From NCBI RefSeq assembly GCF_900116375.1, contig NZ_UETB01000001.1, positions 565,802 through 629,801 of the forward strand: DNA of 64,000 bases. Reading direction: 5' to 3'. Source of the stretch: Georgenia satyanarayanai (GTDB taxonomy: Bacteria; Actinomycetota; Actinomycetes; Actinomycetales; Actinomycetaceae). Below the pieces are notes generated by a model that saw only the letters and a program-made list of their open reading frames with translations, had not been told where the DNA came from and searched no databases. Shown here one piece after another: positions 45,780-54,123 of this stretch; the first letter of the stretch is position 1, and each line of letters starts with the position of its first letter. The position numbers were made by a program, and so were the translations under genes.

Positions 45780-46898
45780 TCAGCCGGGCGGGGCGGAGGC
45801 GAGCGCGACGAGGCGGGCGGCCTTGAGCTCGGTCTCGCGCCACTCGGCCTGCGGGTCGCTGCCCCACGTGATGCCCGCGCCCGTGCCGAACCGGAGCGTG
45901 CCGGCGCCGGTCCCACCGGGCGGCGTCCACCAGAAGGTGCGGATCCCGACGGCGAGCTCCGCCCGGCCGTTGTCGGCGTCGATCCACCCGACGGCCCCGC
46001 AGTACGGGCCGCGCGGCGCGGGCTCCAGCTCGCGGATGAGCCGCAGCGCGCTCGACTTCGGGGCGCCGCTCACCGAGGCGGGCGGCAGCGTGGTCTCGAG
46101 CAGGGCCGCCCAGCCGGCGGCGTCGAGTGGGTCGCGCAGCGTGCCACCGACCCGGGAGACGAGGTGGACGAGCCCGGGGTGCTGCTCGACGGCGCACAGG
46201 TCGAGGACCTCGACCGTGCCGGGAAGGCACACGCGCTGGAGGTCGTTGCGCACGAGGTCGGTGATCATGACGTTCTCGGCGCGGTCCTTGGCGCCGAGGT
46301 CCTCGGCACGGGTCGCGGTGCCCTTGATGGGGCCGGACACCACCCGCCCGTCCCGGACGGAGAGGAAGAGCTCGGGGGAGGCGCTGACCACCCACGCCGG
46401 TCGCTCGGCCGCCCCGGCCGGGACGTGGACGGTCCCGGCGTAGGGCGCCGGGTTGCCGGCGGTGAGGACCGCCGCGAGAGCAGCGGCGTCCGGCTCCGCC
46501 GCCGCCGAGCCGAGCGGCGCGGACAGCACCCGGCAGATGTTGGCCTGGTAGACCTCGCCCTCCCGCACGGCCGCGCGCACCCGGCGGACAGCCGCCATGT
46601 AGGCCTTCTCGTCCAGGGAGCTGCGCCAGGACACGGGGGAGGGGCCTACCCAGGTGCCGCCGTCGGCCGGTCCAGATCGCCCCGTGGTCCTTGTCACATC
46701 GTGGACGTCGGAGGTGGTTTCGGAGAAGCGCCAGCCCGTCGTCGAGCCCTCGAAGTCGGCCACCACCGCCCACCACCCCGAGGTCAGTGCCTCGGGGTGT
46801 TTGCGCAGGTCAGCGCACTCGACGAGGCCGCGGGCGCGCACTCCGGGGAAGTCGGCGCGGGCCTCCTGGAGGCGCCGACGAGGGGCTGCTGAGCTCAC
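45780..46898 (-). CDS. pabB: Aminodeoxychorismate synthase component I (chorismate-binding enzyme)
   Basis: The 372-residue protein belongs to the chorismate-utilising family. The core has AVREGEVYQANICRVLSAPL, SPELFLSVRDGRVVSGPIKG, DRAENVMITDLVRNDLQRVC, SVSGAPKSSALRLIRELE and a C-terminal GAGITWGSDPQAEW. The PIKGT motif favours PabB over isochorismate synthase. With PabA (not in this window) it makes aminodeoxychorismate for pabC, which follows on the same strand. It is shorter than E. coli PabB (453 aa) at the N-terminus. I chose GTG 46898 because TAGCGT lies 7 nt before it; GTG 46907 overlaps that -10 box. Confidence 0.87.
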   Translation of the reverse strand: MSSAAPRRRLQEARADFPGVRARGLVECADLRKHPEALTSGWWAVVADFEGSTTGWRFSETTSDVHDVTRTTGRSGPADGGTWVGPSPVSWRSSLDEKAYMAAVRRVRAAVREGEVYQANICRVLSAPLGSAAAEPDAAALAAVLTAGNPAPYAGTVHVPAGAAERPAWVVSASPELFLSVRDGRVVSGPIKGTATRAEDLGAKDRAENVMITDLVRNDLQRVCLPGTVEVLDLCAVEQHPGLVHLVSRVGGTLRDPLDAAGWAALLETTLPPASVSGAPKSSALRLIRELEPAPRGPYCGAVGWIDADNGRAELAVGIRTFWWTPPGGTGAGTLRFGTGAGITWGSDPQAEWRETELKAARLVALASAPPG

Positions 46899-46905
46899 TC
46901 GCGCC

Positions 46906-46911
46906 ACGCTA
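46906..46911 (-). promoter_or_regulatory. -10 element of a predicted leaderless pabB mRNA
   Basis: On the minus strand TAGCGT (46911-46906) is followed by 7 nt and GTG 46898. The box rules out the nearby upstream GTG at 46907 as start. Confidence 0.5.
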
Positions 46912-46920
46912 GTGGGCGAG

Positions 46921-46951
46921 TTGGACGTGCGGCCCTCCCCTCGGCTAATGT
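46921..46951 (+). promoter_or_regulatory. Likely promoter of the Gly-Cys-Val tRNA operon
   Basis: TTGGAC (46921-46926) and TAATGT (46946-46951) are -35 and -10 candidates with a 19-bp spacer, ending 32 bp before tRNA-Gly. The same 80 bp also carries the pabB promoter on the other strand. Confidence 0.5.
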
Positions 46952-46983
46952 TGTCAACGCCGCCGGGGAAGCCCGGCAGCAAC

Positions 46984-47056
46984 GCGGATGTGGCTCAGTT
47001 GGTAGAGCATCACCTTGCCAAGGTGAGGGTCGCGGGTTCGAGTCCCGTCATCCGCT
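46984..47056 (+). tRNA. tRNA-Gly (anticodon GCC)
   Basis: The acceptor stem GCGGATG/CATCCGC, anticodon stem TCACC/GGTGA with loop TTGCCAA, T loop GTTCGAG and discriminator T at 47056 are present. No templated CCA follows. It is first in a three-tRNA cluster. Confidence 0.96.
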
Positions 47057-47094
47057 CGAGGTACCACCCCCCGGTGGGGCAGTACAAGCCTCAG

Positions 47095-47165
47095 GGTGGC
47101 GTGGCCGAGAGGCGAGGCAGCGGCCTGCAAAGCCGTACACACGGGTTCGAATCCCGTCGCCACCT
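47095..47165 (+). tRNA. tRNA-Cys (anticodon GCA)
   Basis: The acceptor stem GGTGGCG/CGCCACC, an anticodon stem around loop CTGCAAA, T arm GGGTTCGAATCCC and the U discriminator typical of tRNA-Cys (T at 47165) are present. No templated CCA. Confidence 0.95.
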
Positions 47166-47182
47166 CGGTTGAAGCAGGACAA

Positions 47183-47254
47183 GGGCGATTGGCGCAGCGG
47201 TAGCGCGCTTCCCTGACACGGAAGAGGTCACTGGTTCGATCCCAGTATCGCCCA
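47183..47254 (+). tRNA. tRNA-Val (anticodon GAC)
   Basis: The acceptor stem GGGCGAT/ATCGCCC, anticodon stem CTTCC/GGAAG with loop CTGACAC, T arm CTGGTTCGATCCCAG and discriminator A at 47254 are present. No templated CCA, unlike the tRNA-Val(CAC) gene 2.4 kb away, with which it shares its acceptor and nearly all of its T arm. Confidence 0.96.
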
Positions 47255-47260
47255 CGAGAA

Positions 47261-47292
47261 CGAAGCCCCCGGCCAGCAGGCCGGGGGCTTCG
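47261..47292 (+). terminator. Terminator of the tRNA operon
   Basis: GAAGCCCCCGGCC (47262-47274) and GGCCGGGGGCTTC (47279-47291) form a perfect 13-bp stem with an AGCA loop, extended by a C-G pair, then followed by TCGTT. It is the clearest intrinsic terminator in the window. Confidence 0.9.
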
Positions 47293-47341
47293 TCGTTCCC
47301 CGCGGGTCTACCGTGTCCTCCTCGGCAGGAGGAGGACCACC

Positions 47342-47965
47342 GTGGACCAGGTCACGCTCTACCTCGACACCGCCCGCGCCTACGCCGGTCTCGTCGCGCT
47401 CGTGCGCCCCGAGGACTGGGAGCGCCCGGCGCTGGGCGTGTGGGACGTGCGCGCCCTCGTCGGGCACACGACCCGCGCCCTGACGACCGTCGTCGACTAC
47501 CTCGCGGCCGCCGAGCCCGCGGACGGTGCCGACGTCCTCACCGCACCGGAGTACTTCGCGGCGTTCGCCGCGTCGCCGGACAAGGAGGCGGCGGACGACG
47601 CCGTGGCGGCACGTGGACGGGCGGCCGGCGTCGGGCTAGGCAGCGGCCCCGCCGCGCGGACGGCCGAGCTCGTCGAGGAGGTCGCCGACGCCCTGGGCGG
47701 CGTGGCCGCGCGGCGGCTCGTGCAGACCCGGTTCGGCCACCTGCGCCTCGAGGAGTACCTGCGCACCCGCACGTTCGAGCTCGTGGTCCACGGCCTCGAC
47801 CTCGCCCGGGCGCTCGAGCTGCCCGACGGCCTGCTCCCCGCGCCCGCGGTGGCCGGTGCGCTGGAGCTCGCGACGCAGACGGCGGCCGCGTCCGGGCACG
47901 GGCCGCACGTGCTCGCCGCGCTCACCGGACGGTCCCCCCTCCCGCCCGGGTTCGCCGTCCTCTGA
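47342..47965 (+). CDS. Maleylpyruvate isomerase-family, mycothiol-dependent-type protein
   Basis: The 207-residue protein has the MDMPI/DinB-like N-terminal fold. It reads [43 protein letters not shown], with a candidate metal histidine in [32 protein letters not shown] (about 140-165) supplies a second histidine region. Relatives use mycothiol as cofactor for isomerisation or transfer reactions. The substrate is unknown. GTG 47342 follows GGAGGAGG. It stands alone between the tRNA operon and thrS. Confidence 0.85.
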   Translation: MDQVTLYLDTARAYAGLVALVRPEDWERPALGVWDVRALVGHTTRALTTVVDYLAAAEPADGADVLTAPEYFAAFAASPDKEAADDAVAARGRAAGVGLGSGPAARTAELVEEVADALGGVAARRLVQTRFGHLRLEEYLRTRTFELVVHGLDLARALELPDGLLPAPAVAGALELATQTAAASGHGPHVLAALTGRSPLPPGFAVL

Positions 47966-48074
47966 ACGGGTCCACCGGGTCCCGCCAGGGTGTGACGACC
48001 GCGACTCCGGCAACGGATCGGTGACGATTCGGCGCACGGGTGGGACGGGGCCGGGGCGCTCCGGGCAACCTGAG

Positions 48075-48080
48075 TACGAT
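48075..48080 (+). promoter_or_regulatory. -10 element upstream of thrS
   Basis: TACGAT lies 9 nt before ATG 48090. If transcription starts 6-8 nt after the box, ATG 48090 would be read leaderless or nearly so, while GTG 48117 would have a roughly 28-nt leader with GGGAG (48106-48110). There is no space for a T-box leader. Confidence 0.45.
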
Positions 48081-48089
48081 CGGTCAGTC

Positions 48090-50147
48090 ATGTCCGAACG
48101 TCAGCGGGAGCCCACTGTGTCATCCGTCTCTGAGCAGGTCCTTGTCGTCGACGGCGCCGAGCGGACGGTCACCGAGGGCACCACCGGGACGGACCTGTTC
48201 GGCGAGGACCGCGCCGTCGTCGCCCTCCGGGTGGACGGCGAGCTCAAGGACCTCGCCACCGACGTGTCGCGCCTCCGGGCCGGCGCCGTCGTCGAGAAGG
48301 TCGACATCGCCAGCGAGGACGGCCTGTCCATCCTTCGCCACTCCGCCGCCCACGTGCTGGCCCAGGCGGTGCAGCAGGTGCGCTCGGACGCGCGCCTGGG
48401 CATCGGCCCGCCGATCACCGACGGCTTCTACTACGACTTCGACGTCGAGACCCCGTTCACGCCCGAGGACCTCAAGGACCTCGAGAAGCAGATGAACCGG
48501 ATCATCCGCGAGGGCCAGAGCTTCGTGCGCCGCGTCGTCACCGACGAGGAGGCCCGCGCCGAGCTCGCCGACGAGCCGTACAAGCTCGAGCTCATCGGCC
48601 TCAAGGGCTCCAGCGCCGAGGACGCCGCCGAGGGCGCCTCGGTGGAGGTCGGCGCCGGCGAGCTGACGATCTACGACAACGTCCGCCGCGGGGGAGAGGT
48701 GGCCTGGAAGGACCTGTGCCGCGGCCCGCACCTCCCGAGCACCAAGCTCATCGGCAACGGGTTCGCGCTCCAGCGCTCGGCCGCCGCGTACTGGCGGGGG
48801 AGCGAGAAGAACCCCCAGCTCCAGCGCATCTACGGCACCGCGTGGCCCACGAAGGACGAGCTCAAGGCCTACCAGGAGCGCCTGGCCGAGGCCGAGCGCC
48901 GCGACCACCGCCGCCTCGGCTCGGAGATGGACCTCTTCTCCTTCCCCGACGAGATCGGCTCCGGCCTGCCCGTCTTCCACCCCAAGGGCGCGATGATCCG
49001 CATGGAGATGGAGGAGTACTCCCGCCGCCGTCACATCGAGGCCGGGTACTCCTTCGTCAACACGCCCCACATCACCAAGGGCCACCTCTTCGAGGTCTCC
49101 GGCCACCTCGACTGGTACCGCGACGGCATGTACCCCCCGATGCACCTGGACGAGGAGCGCGACGCCGAGGGCAACGTCAAGCGGCAGGGGCAGGACTACT
49201 ACCTCAAGCCGATGAACTGCCCGATGCACAACCTCGTCTTCGGCTCCCGTGGCCGCTCCTACCGCGAGCTGCCGCTGCGGCTCTTCGAGTTCGGCACCGT
49301 CTACCGCTACGAGAAGTCCGGCGTCATCCACGGACTCACCCGTGCCCGCGGCTTCACCCAGGACGACGCCCACATCTACTGCACCCGCGAGCAGATGAAG
49401 GACGAGCTGAACTCCCTGCTCACCTTCGTCCTGGACCTCCTCAAGGACTACGGGCTCGACGACTTCTACCTCGAGCTGTCCACCCGCGACCCGGAGAAGT
49501 CCGTGGGAGACGAGGCCACCTGGGAGGAGGCGACCCGCGTGCTCGAGGAGGTCGCCACCGCCTCCGGCCTGGACCTCGTCCCCGACCCGGGCGGCGCCGC
49601 CTTCTACGGCCCGAAGATCTCCGTGCAGGCGAAGGACGCCATCGGCCGCACCTGGCAGATGTCGACCATCCAGCTCGACTTCAACCTGCCCGAGCTCTTC
49701 GACCTCGAGTACCAGGCCGCCGACGGCACCCGCCAGCGCCCGGTGATGATCCACCGCGCCCTCTTCGGCTCCATCGAGCGTTTCTTCGGCGTGCTCCTCG
49801 AGCACTACGCCGGCGCCTTCCCCGCGTGGCTCGCGCCCGTCCAGGTCGTCGCCGTGCCGGTCGCCGACGTCTTCGACGACTACCTCGCCGACGTCGTCGC
49901 CCAGCTCCGTGCCCGGGGTGTGCGCGCCGAGCTCGACCAGAGCGACGACCGCTTCAACAAGAAGATCCGCAACGCGACCAAGGAGAAGGTGCCCTTCATC
50001 CTCATCGCGGGCGGGGAGGACGCCGACGCCGGAGCGGTCTCCTTCCGCTTCCGGGACGGCTCCCAGCGCAACGGGGTGCCCGTGGCCGAGGCGGTCGAGC
50101 TCATCACCTCGGCCATCGCCGAGCGTCGGCAGGTGTCGACGGCGTGA
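48090..50147 (+). CDS. thrS: Threonine-tRNA ligase
   Basis: The 685-residue class II synthetase attaches threonine to tRNA-Thr. A TGS domain (about 12-75) is followed by the editing domain with [17 protein letters not shown]. The catalytic core has [24 protein letters not shown] (zinc-binding Cys in NCPMH) and [14 protein letters not shown]. The anticodon-binding domain (about 580-680) ends the protein. Two starts are credible: ATG 48090, or GTG 48117, which removes nine residues and has GGGAG upstream. The HIT gene overlaps its stop. It heads the thrS-HIT-pgsA-patA-pimA run. Confidence 0.96.
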   Translation: MSERQREPTVSSVSEQVLVVDGAERTVTEGTTGTDLFGEDRAVVALRVDGELKDLATDVSRLRAGAVVEKVDIASEDGLSILRHSAAHVLAQAVQQVRSDARLGIGPPITDGFYYDFDVETPFTPEDLKDLEKQMNRIIREGQSFVRRVVTDEEARAELADEPYKLELIGLKGSSAEDAAEGASVEVGAGELTIYDNVRRGGEVAWKDLCRGPHLPSTKLIGNGFALQRSAAAYWRGSEKNPQLQRIYGTAWPTKDELKAYQERLAEAERRDHRRLGSEMDLFSFPDEIGSGLPVFHPKGAMIRMEMEEYSRRRHIEAGYSFVNTPHITKGHLFEVSGHLDWYRDGMYPPMHLDEERDAEGNVKRQGQDYYLKPMNCPMHNLVFGSRGRSYRELPLRLFEFGTVYRYEKSGVIHGLTRARGFTQDDAHIYCTREQMKDELNSLLTFVLDLLKDYGLDDFYLELSTRDPEKSVGDEATWEEATRVLEEVATASGLDLVPDPGGAAFYGPKISVQAKDAIGRTWQMSTIQLDFNLPELFDLEYQAADGTRQRPVMIHRALFGSIERFFGVLLEHYAGAFPAWLAPVQVVAVPVADVFDDYLADVVAQLRARGVRAELDQSDDRFNKKIRNATKEKVPFILIAGGEDADAGAVSFRFRDGSQRNGVPVAEAVELITSAIAERRQVSTA

Positions 50148-50710
50148 GCGACGTGTCGCCGCCGAGCGGCGAGCCGGCGGAGGGGCTCGTCGGTGTGCCC
50201 GACGCGTTCCAGCGGCTGTGGACCCCGCACCGGATGGCCTACGTCGACGGTCACGACAAGCCCGGGGACGCGAGCACCGGCCAGTGCCCCTTCTGCCGGG
50301 CTCCCCAGCGGGAGGACGCCGACGCCCTCGTCGTCCACCGTGGTGAGCACGCCTACGTCGTCCTCAACCTCTACCCGTACAACCCCGGGCACCTCCTCGT
50401 GTGCCCCTACCGCCACGTCGCCGACCTCACCGAGCTGACGACGGCGGAGCGGGACGAGGTGGGTGCGCTCAGCGCGACCGCGATGACCGTCCTGCGGGCG
50501 GTGAGCGCGCCGCACGGCTTCAACCTGGGCATGAACCAGGGCGAGGCCGCCGGTGCCGGGATCGCCGCCCACCTCCACCAGCACGTGGTGCCCCGGTGGG
50601 GCGGGGACGCGAACTTCTTCCCGATCGTCGCCGGCACCAAGGCACTGCCGCAGGTGCTCGGCGAGACCCGGGACCTCCTTGCCGCGGCGTGGCCGGGGGC
50701 GACGTGCTGA
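50144..50710 (+). CDS. HIT-family hydrolase/phosphorylase
   Basis: The 188-residue histidine-triad protein has the catalytic motif [10 protein letters not shown] (about 145-154). A zinc-type CPFCRAP lies near residue 47, and [21 protein letters not shown] marks the HIT fold. Family members split dinucleoside polyphosphates such as Ap4A or hydrolyse AMP-lysine and AMP-sulfate-type bonds. The link to thrS is suggestive, because aminoacyl-tRNA synthetases generate Ap4A as a side product. GTG 50144 overlaps the thrS stop by 4 bp. Confidence 0.92.
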   Translation: MSDVSPPSGEPAEGLVGVPDAFQRLWTPHRMAYVDGHDKPGDASTGQCPFCRAPQREDADALVVHRGEHAYVVLNLYPYNPGHLLVCPYRHVADLTELTTAERDEVGALSATAMTVLRAVSAPHGFNLGMNQGEAAGAGIAAHLHQHVVPRWGGDANFFPIVAGTKALPQVLGETRDLLAAAWPGATC

Positions 50711-51324
50711 GCTCCAAGGGCCGCGTCGTCACCAACGCGATCTTCGGGCCCGTCGCGCGCACCCTCGTCCGGGCCGGCGTCAGCCCCGACACCGTCACCG
50801 TCACCGGCACCGTCCTCACGGTGGCCGTGGCGCTGTGGCTGCTGCCGTCCGGGCACTTCGTCGCCGGCCCGCTGGCCATCACCGTCGTCGTCCTCATCGA
50901 CAGCGTCGACGGGCTCATGGCCCGGATGCTGGGCCGCTCCACGCGGTGGGGCGCCTTCCTCGACTCGACCCTCGACCGGGTCGCCGACGCCGCGATCTTC
51001 TCCGGGATCCTCCTGTGGAGCATCGGCGCGGAGGAGACGTGGGTGCTCGGCACCGCGCTGGCCTGCCTCGTCCTCGGGAGTGTCGTCCCCTACGCCAAGG
51101 CCCGCGCCGAGGGGCTGGGCATGACGGCCTCGGGCGGGATCGCCGAGCGCGCCGACCGGCTGTTCGTCGCCCTCGCGGCGGTGCTCGCCGTCGGGCTGGG
51201 CGCGCCCGTCGTCGTCCTCGTCGTCGCGCTGGGGCTCCTCGCCCTCGCCTCCCTCTACACGGTGGGCCAGCGGATGGCGGCCGTGCACCGCCAGACGCGG
51301 GGCGACGTGGGGGAGACGGCGTGA
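50704..51324 (+). CDS. pgsA: Phosphatidylinositol phosphate synthase-type CDP-alcohol phosphatidyltransferase
   Basis: The 206-residue membrane enzyme has the CDP-alcohol signature starting at Asp66: D-X2-DG-X2-AR-X8-G-X3-D-X3-D, in IDSVDGLMARMLG and AFLDSTLDRVAD. It has about five to six transmembrane helices. In Actinobacteria the enzyme at this locus joins CDP-diacylglycerol to inositol-1-phosphate, giving the lipid that PimA and PatA modify. GTG 50704 overlaps the HIT stop by 7 bp. The mycobacterial gene name pgsA is used for this locus; the inositol specificity is inferred from context. Confidence 0.9.
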   Translation: MLSSKGRVVTNAIFGPVARTLVRAGVSPDTVTVTGTVLTVAVALWLLPSGHFVAGPLAITVVVLIDSVDGLMARMLGRSTRWGAFLDSTLDRVADAAIFSGILLWSIGAEETWVLGTALACLVLGSVVPYAKARAEGLGMTASGGIAERADRLFVALAAVLAVGLGAPVVVLVVALGLLALASLYTVGQRMAAVHRQTRGDVGETA

Positions 51325-52271
51325 GCCTGGACCCCGCGGCACTGCTGCTCGTCGCCGCCCGCATCGTGCCCAGGCTGCCCGCCTGGCTCTCCGCCGGTCT
51401 CTTCGCCGGCGCCGCCGAGCTCGCCGCCCTCACCGGCGTGGCCGGGGTGGGGCAGCTGCGCGCCAACATCGCCCGTGCGGTCCCGGACGCGTCCCCCCGC
51501 GAGCTGCGGCGTCTCACCCGCCGTGGCATGCGTTCCTACATGCGGTACTACGAGGAGTCGCTGCGGCTGCCCACCGTGAGCGAGGCCCAGCTGGGCCAAC
51601 GCGTGCGCGCGGTGAACGACGGCTGGGTCCGCGCCGAGCGCGCCGCCGGCCGGCCCGTCGTCGTCGCCCTGGGCCACCTGGGCAACTGGGACCTCGCCGG
51701 CGCGTGGGCCACCCGTTTCCTCGCCCCCGTCGTCACCGTCGCCGAACACCTCGAGCCGGAGGAGCTCTTCCAGAGCTTCCTCGACTTCCGGCGCGGGTTG
51801 GGCATGACGATCATCCCCCTCGAGCGGGACGGCTCCACCTTCCGGGCGCTGCTGCGCGAGACCCGCTCCGGTGTCCCGCTCGTGCCGTTGCTGGCGGACC
51901 GCGACCTCTCGCGCACGAACGTCGACGTGGCGCTGCTGGGGGAGCGGGCACGCGTGGCGCCCGGCCCGGCCACGCTCGCGGTCGCCACCGGCGCCACTCT
52001 CGCCTTCGTCGGGATCCACTACGAGCGTCTCCGGGGACCACGCCGGCAGGCGGCCGGAAGCCGGTGGGGCATCGTCATCACCTTCGGTGACCCGATCACA
52101 CCGCCGGACGGTGCCTCCCGGGAGGAGACCGTCACCGCCCTCACGCAGGCGTGGGTCGACGAGCTCGGCGAGGCCGTCCGTGCCCACCCGGAGGACTGGC
52201 ACATGCTCCAGCCACTGTTCGTGGGGGACCTCGACCCCGCGCGCCTCAAGCCGGCCGGGAGCGTGGCCTGA
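51321..52271 (+). CDS. patA: Phosphatidylinositol mannoside acyltransferase
   Basis: The 316-residue LpxL-like acyltransferase carries the H-X4-D motif His119-LGNW-Asp124 and ends with WHMLQPLFVGDL. PatA adds an acyl chain to the mannose of PIM1/PIM2. The N-terminal region has membrane-associating hydrophobic stretches. GTG 51321 overlaps pgsA by 4 bp and its own stop overlaps the pimA start by one base, so the lipid genes are tightly coupled. Confidence 0.93.
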   Translation: MSLDPAALLLVAARIVPRLPAWLSAGLFAGAAELAALTGVAGVGQLRANIARAVPDASPRELRRLTRRGMRSYMRYYEESLRLPTVSEAQLGQRVRAVNDGWVRAERAAGRPVVVALGHLGNWDLAGAWATRFLAPVVTVAEHLEPEELFQSFLDFRRGLGMTIIPLERDGSTFRALLRETRSGVPLVPLLADRDLSRTNVDVALLGERARVAPGPATLAVATGATLAFVGIHYERLRGPRRQAAGSRWGIVITFGDPITPPDGASREETVTALTQAWVDELGEAVRAHPEDWHMLQPLFVGDLDPARLKPAGSVA

Positions 52272-53464
52272 TGCGCATCGGGATCGTCTGCGGCTACTCC
52301 TTCGACGTGCCTGGCGGCGTGCAGTTCCACGTCCGTGACCTCGCCGAGCACCTCATCGCCACCGGCCACGACGTCAGCGTGCTCGCTCCCGCCGAGGACG
52401 CCACCCCCGTCCCCGACTACCTCGTGCCCGCGGGCCGCACCGTGGCCCTGCCGTACAACGGCTCGGTGGCACGGCTCAACTTCGGGCCGGTCGCCGCCGC
52501 GCGGACCCGCCGCTGGCTGGAGGAGGGCGACTTCGACGTTCTCCACCTCCACGAGCCGATCACCCCGAGCCTGTCGATGCTTGCCCTGTGGATCGCCAAC
52601 GGTCCCATCGTCGGCACCTTCCACACCGCCATGGACCGCTCCCGTGCGCTGCAGGTGGCCTCCCCGCTCGTGCGGCCGCTGCTGGAGAAGATCGGCGGCC
52701 GGATCGCCGTGTCCGAGGAGGCGCGGCGCACCGTCGTCGAGCACCTGGGAGGGGACGCCGTCGTCGTGCCCAACGGCGTGTTCGTCGACCGTTTCGCCGA
52801 CGCCCCGCGGGCGGAGGCGTGGTGCGGGACCGACGAGCGGCCCACCGTCGCCTTCCTCGGCCGGCTGGACGAGGCGCGCAAGGGCCTGCCGGTCCTCGCC
52901 GAGGCGATCCCGCAGGTGCTCGCGCAGGTGCCCGGCGCCCGGTTCCTCGTCGCCGGTCGCGGCGACGTCACCGAGTACCGCAGCACGCTCGGCCACCTCG
53001 GTGACGCCGTCACCTTCCTCGGGCCGGTGAGCGACGCCGAGAAGGAGTCCCTGCTCGCCTCGGCCGACGTCTACGTCGCCCCGCACACCGGCGGGGAGAG
53101 CTTCGGGATCGTCCTCGTCGAGGCGATGAGCGCGGGCGCGCACGTCGTCGCCAGCGACATCCCCGCCTTCCGTGCCGTGCTCGACGGCGGCCGGTACGGC
53201 ACGCTCTTCCCCACCGGTGACGCCGCCGCCCTCGCCGCGGCGCTCGTGCCTGCCCTGCGCGACCGGGGCGCCTCCCGGTCGGTGGTCGAGGCGGCCCGAG
53301 AGGGCGTGCGCCGCTTCGACTGGTCGGTCGTCACCCGCGAGGTCCTCGCCGTCTACGAGATGGTGACGGCCAGCGGTGCGCACGTGCGCGAGGACCCGCG
53401 CTCCAGCACGGTGGTCGGTCGCCTGCGTGCCGCGCTGGACGGCCGGACGGAGGTGGAGCAGTGA
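52271..53464 (+). CDS. pimA: Phosphatidylinositol mannosyltransferase PimA
   Basis: The 397-residue GT4 enzyme transfers mannose from GDP-mannose to the 2-position of phosphatidylinositol, starting PIM synthesis. The N-terminal acceptor domain has GYSFDVPGGVQFHVRDLAEHL with the glycine-rich loop. The donor site has FLGRLDEARKGLPVLAEAI (about 197-215) and ESFGIVLVEAMSAGAHVVAS (about 277-296), an EX7E-type element. It is a peripheral enzyme at the inner face of the membrane. It is co-translated with patA and with the following small membrane gene. Confidence 0.95.
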   Translation: MRIGIVCGYSFDVPGGVQFHVRDLAEHLIATGHDVSVLAPAEDATPVPDYLVPAGRTVALPYNGSVARLNFGPVAAARTRRWLEEGDFDVLHLHEPITPSLSMLALWIANGPIVGTFHTAMDRSRALQVASPLVRPLLEKIGGRIAVSEEARRTVVEHLGGDAVVVPNGVFVDRFADAPRAEAWCGTDERPTVAFLGRLDEARKGLPVLAEAIPQVLAQVPGARFLVAGRGDVTEYRSTLGHLGDAVTFLGPVSDAEKESLLASADVYVAPHTGGESFGIVLVEAMSAGAHVVASDIPAFRAVLDGGRYGTLFPTGDAAALAAALVPALRDRGASRSVVEAAREGVRRFDWSVVTREVLAVYEMVTASGAHVREDPRSSTVVGRLRAALDGRTEVEQ

Positions 53465-54051
53465 CCTGGGAGGGATGGACGCTCGTCGTTGTGCTGCTCG
53501 TGCTCGTCCTCGGGTGGGTGCTGTGGCTCCTGGCCTCGCGCGTGGACCGCCTGCACCGCAAGGTGCTGCGCTCCCGGGCCACGCTCGAGCTCCAGCTCGC
53601 CCAGCGCGCGGCCGCTGCTCACGAGCTCGCGATGAGCGGGGCGCTGGACCCCGTCGAGGCCGTGCTCCTCGCCGACGTCGCCCAGCGCGCCAGCGCCGTG
53701 GCGCCCGGCCCGGTGGTCCGCGACGGCCTCGAGGGCGAGCCTGACGTCGACGAGCCGGCCGGTGACGTCGACCGCTCCCTCGTCGAGTCCGAGCTGTCCC
53801 GCACGCTTCGTGCGCTGCTCGAGTCGCATGCCGACACCGAACCGCTGGGGGACAACCCGCTGGCCGTCGACCCGCTCAACCGGCTCGACGCCGCGTGGTA
53901 CCGGCTCGAGCTCGCCCGCCGCTTCCACAACGCCCACGTCGCCGAGGTGCGGCGCATGCGCACCAACCCCGTCGTGCGGGTGCTGCACCTCGCCGGCCGG
54001 GCACCGATGCCGCACGCCTTCGACATGGACGACGCCCGGCCCGCGCGCTGA
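53461..54051 (+). CDS. Conserved hypothetical protein with one N-terminal membrane helix
   Basis: The 196-residue protein has one transmembrane helix (about residues 7-26, LVVVLLVLVLGWVLWLLASR). A helical, likely coiled-coil cytoplasmic region follows (VDRLHRKVLRSRATLELQLAQRAAAAHELA), then an acidic middle. The C-terminus reads LDAAWYRLELARRFHNAHVAEVRRMRTNPVVRVLHLAGRAPMP. The arrangement is reminiscent of LemA-type proteins (single helix plus helical bundle, VARRFYN-like motif ARRFHNAHV). It overlaps pimA by 4 bp. The function is unknown; co-translation suggests a role at the membrane with PIM synthesis. Confidence 0.78.
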   Translation: MTWEGWTLVVVLLVLVLGWVLWLLASRVDRLHRKVLRSRATLELQLAQRAAAAHELAMSGALDPVEAVLLADVAQRASAVAPGPVVRDGLEGEPDVDEPAGDVDRSLVESELSRTLRALLESHADTEPLGDNPLAVDPLNRLDAAWYRLELARRFHNAHVAEVRRMRTNPVVRVLHLAGRAPMPHAFDMDDARPAR

Positions 54052-54110
54052 GCGCGGCGGCCGCGCCGTGGGGGCCGTGGCGCTGGGCGGGCCGCGTCCG
54101 TGGCTGCCTC

Positions 54111-54116
54111 TACGCT
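54111..54116 (+). promoter_or_regulatory. -10 element of a predicted leaderless prsW mRNA
   Basis: TACGCT is followed by 7 nt and ATG 54124; no Shine-Dalgarno sequence fits. Confidence 0.45.
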
Positions 54117-54123
54117 GATCGCC

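Noticed and set aside
47966-48089. T-box riboswitch upstream of thrS
   Set aside because: The predicted -10 box leaves almost no leader before ATG 48090, and no specifier or antiterminator hairpins are visible.
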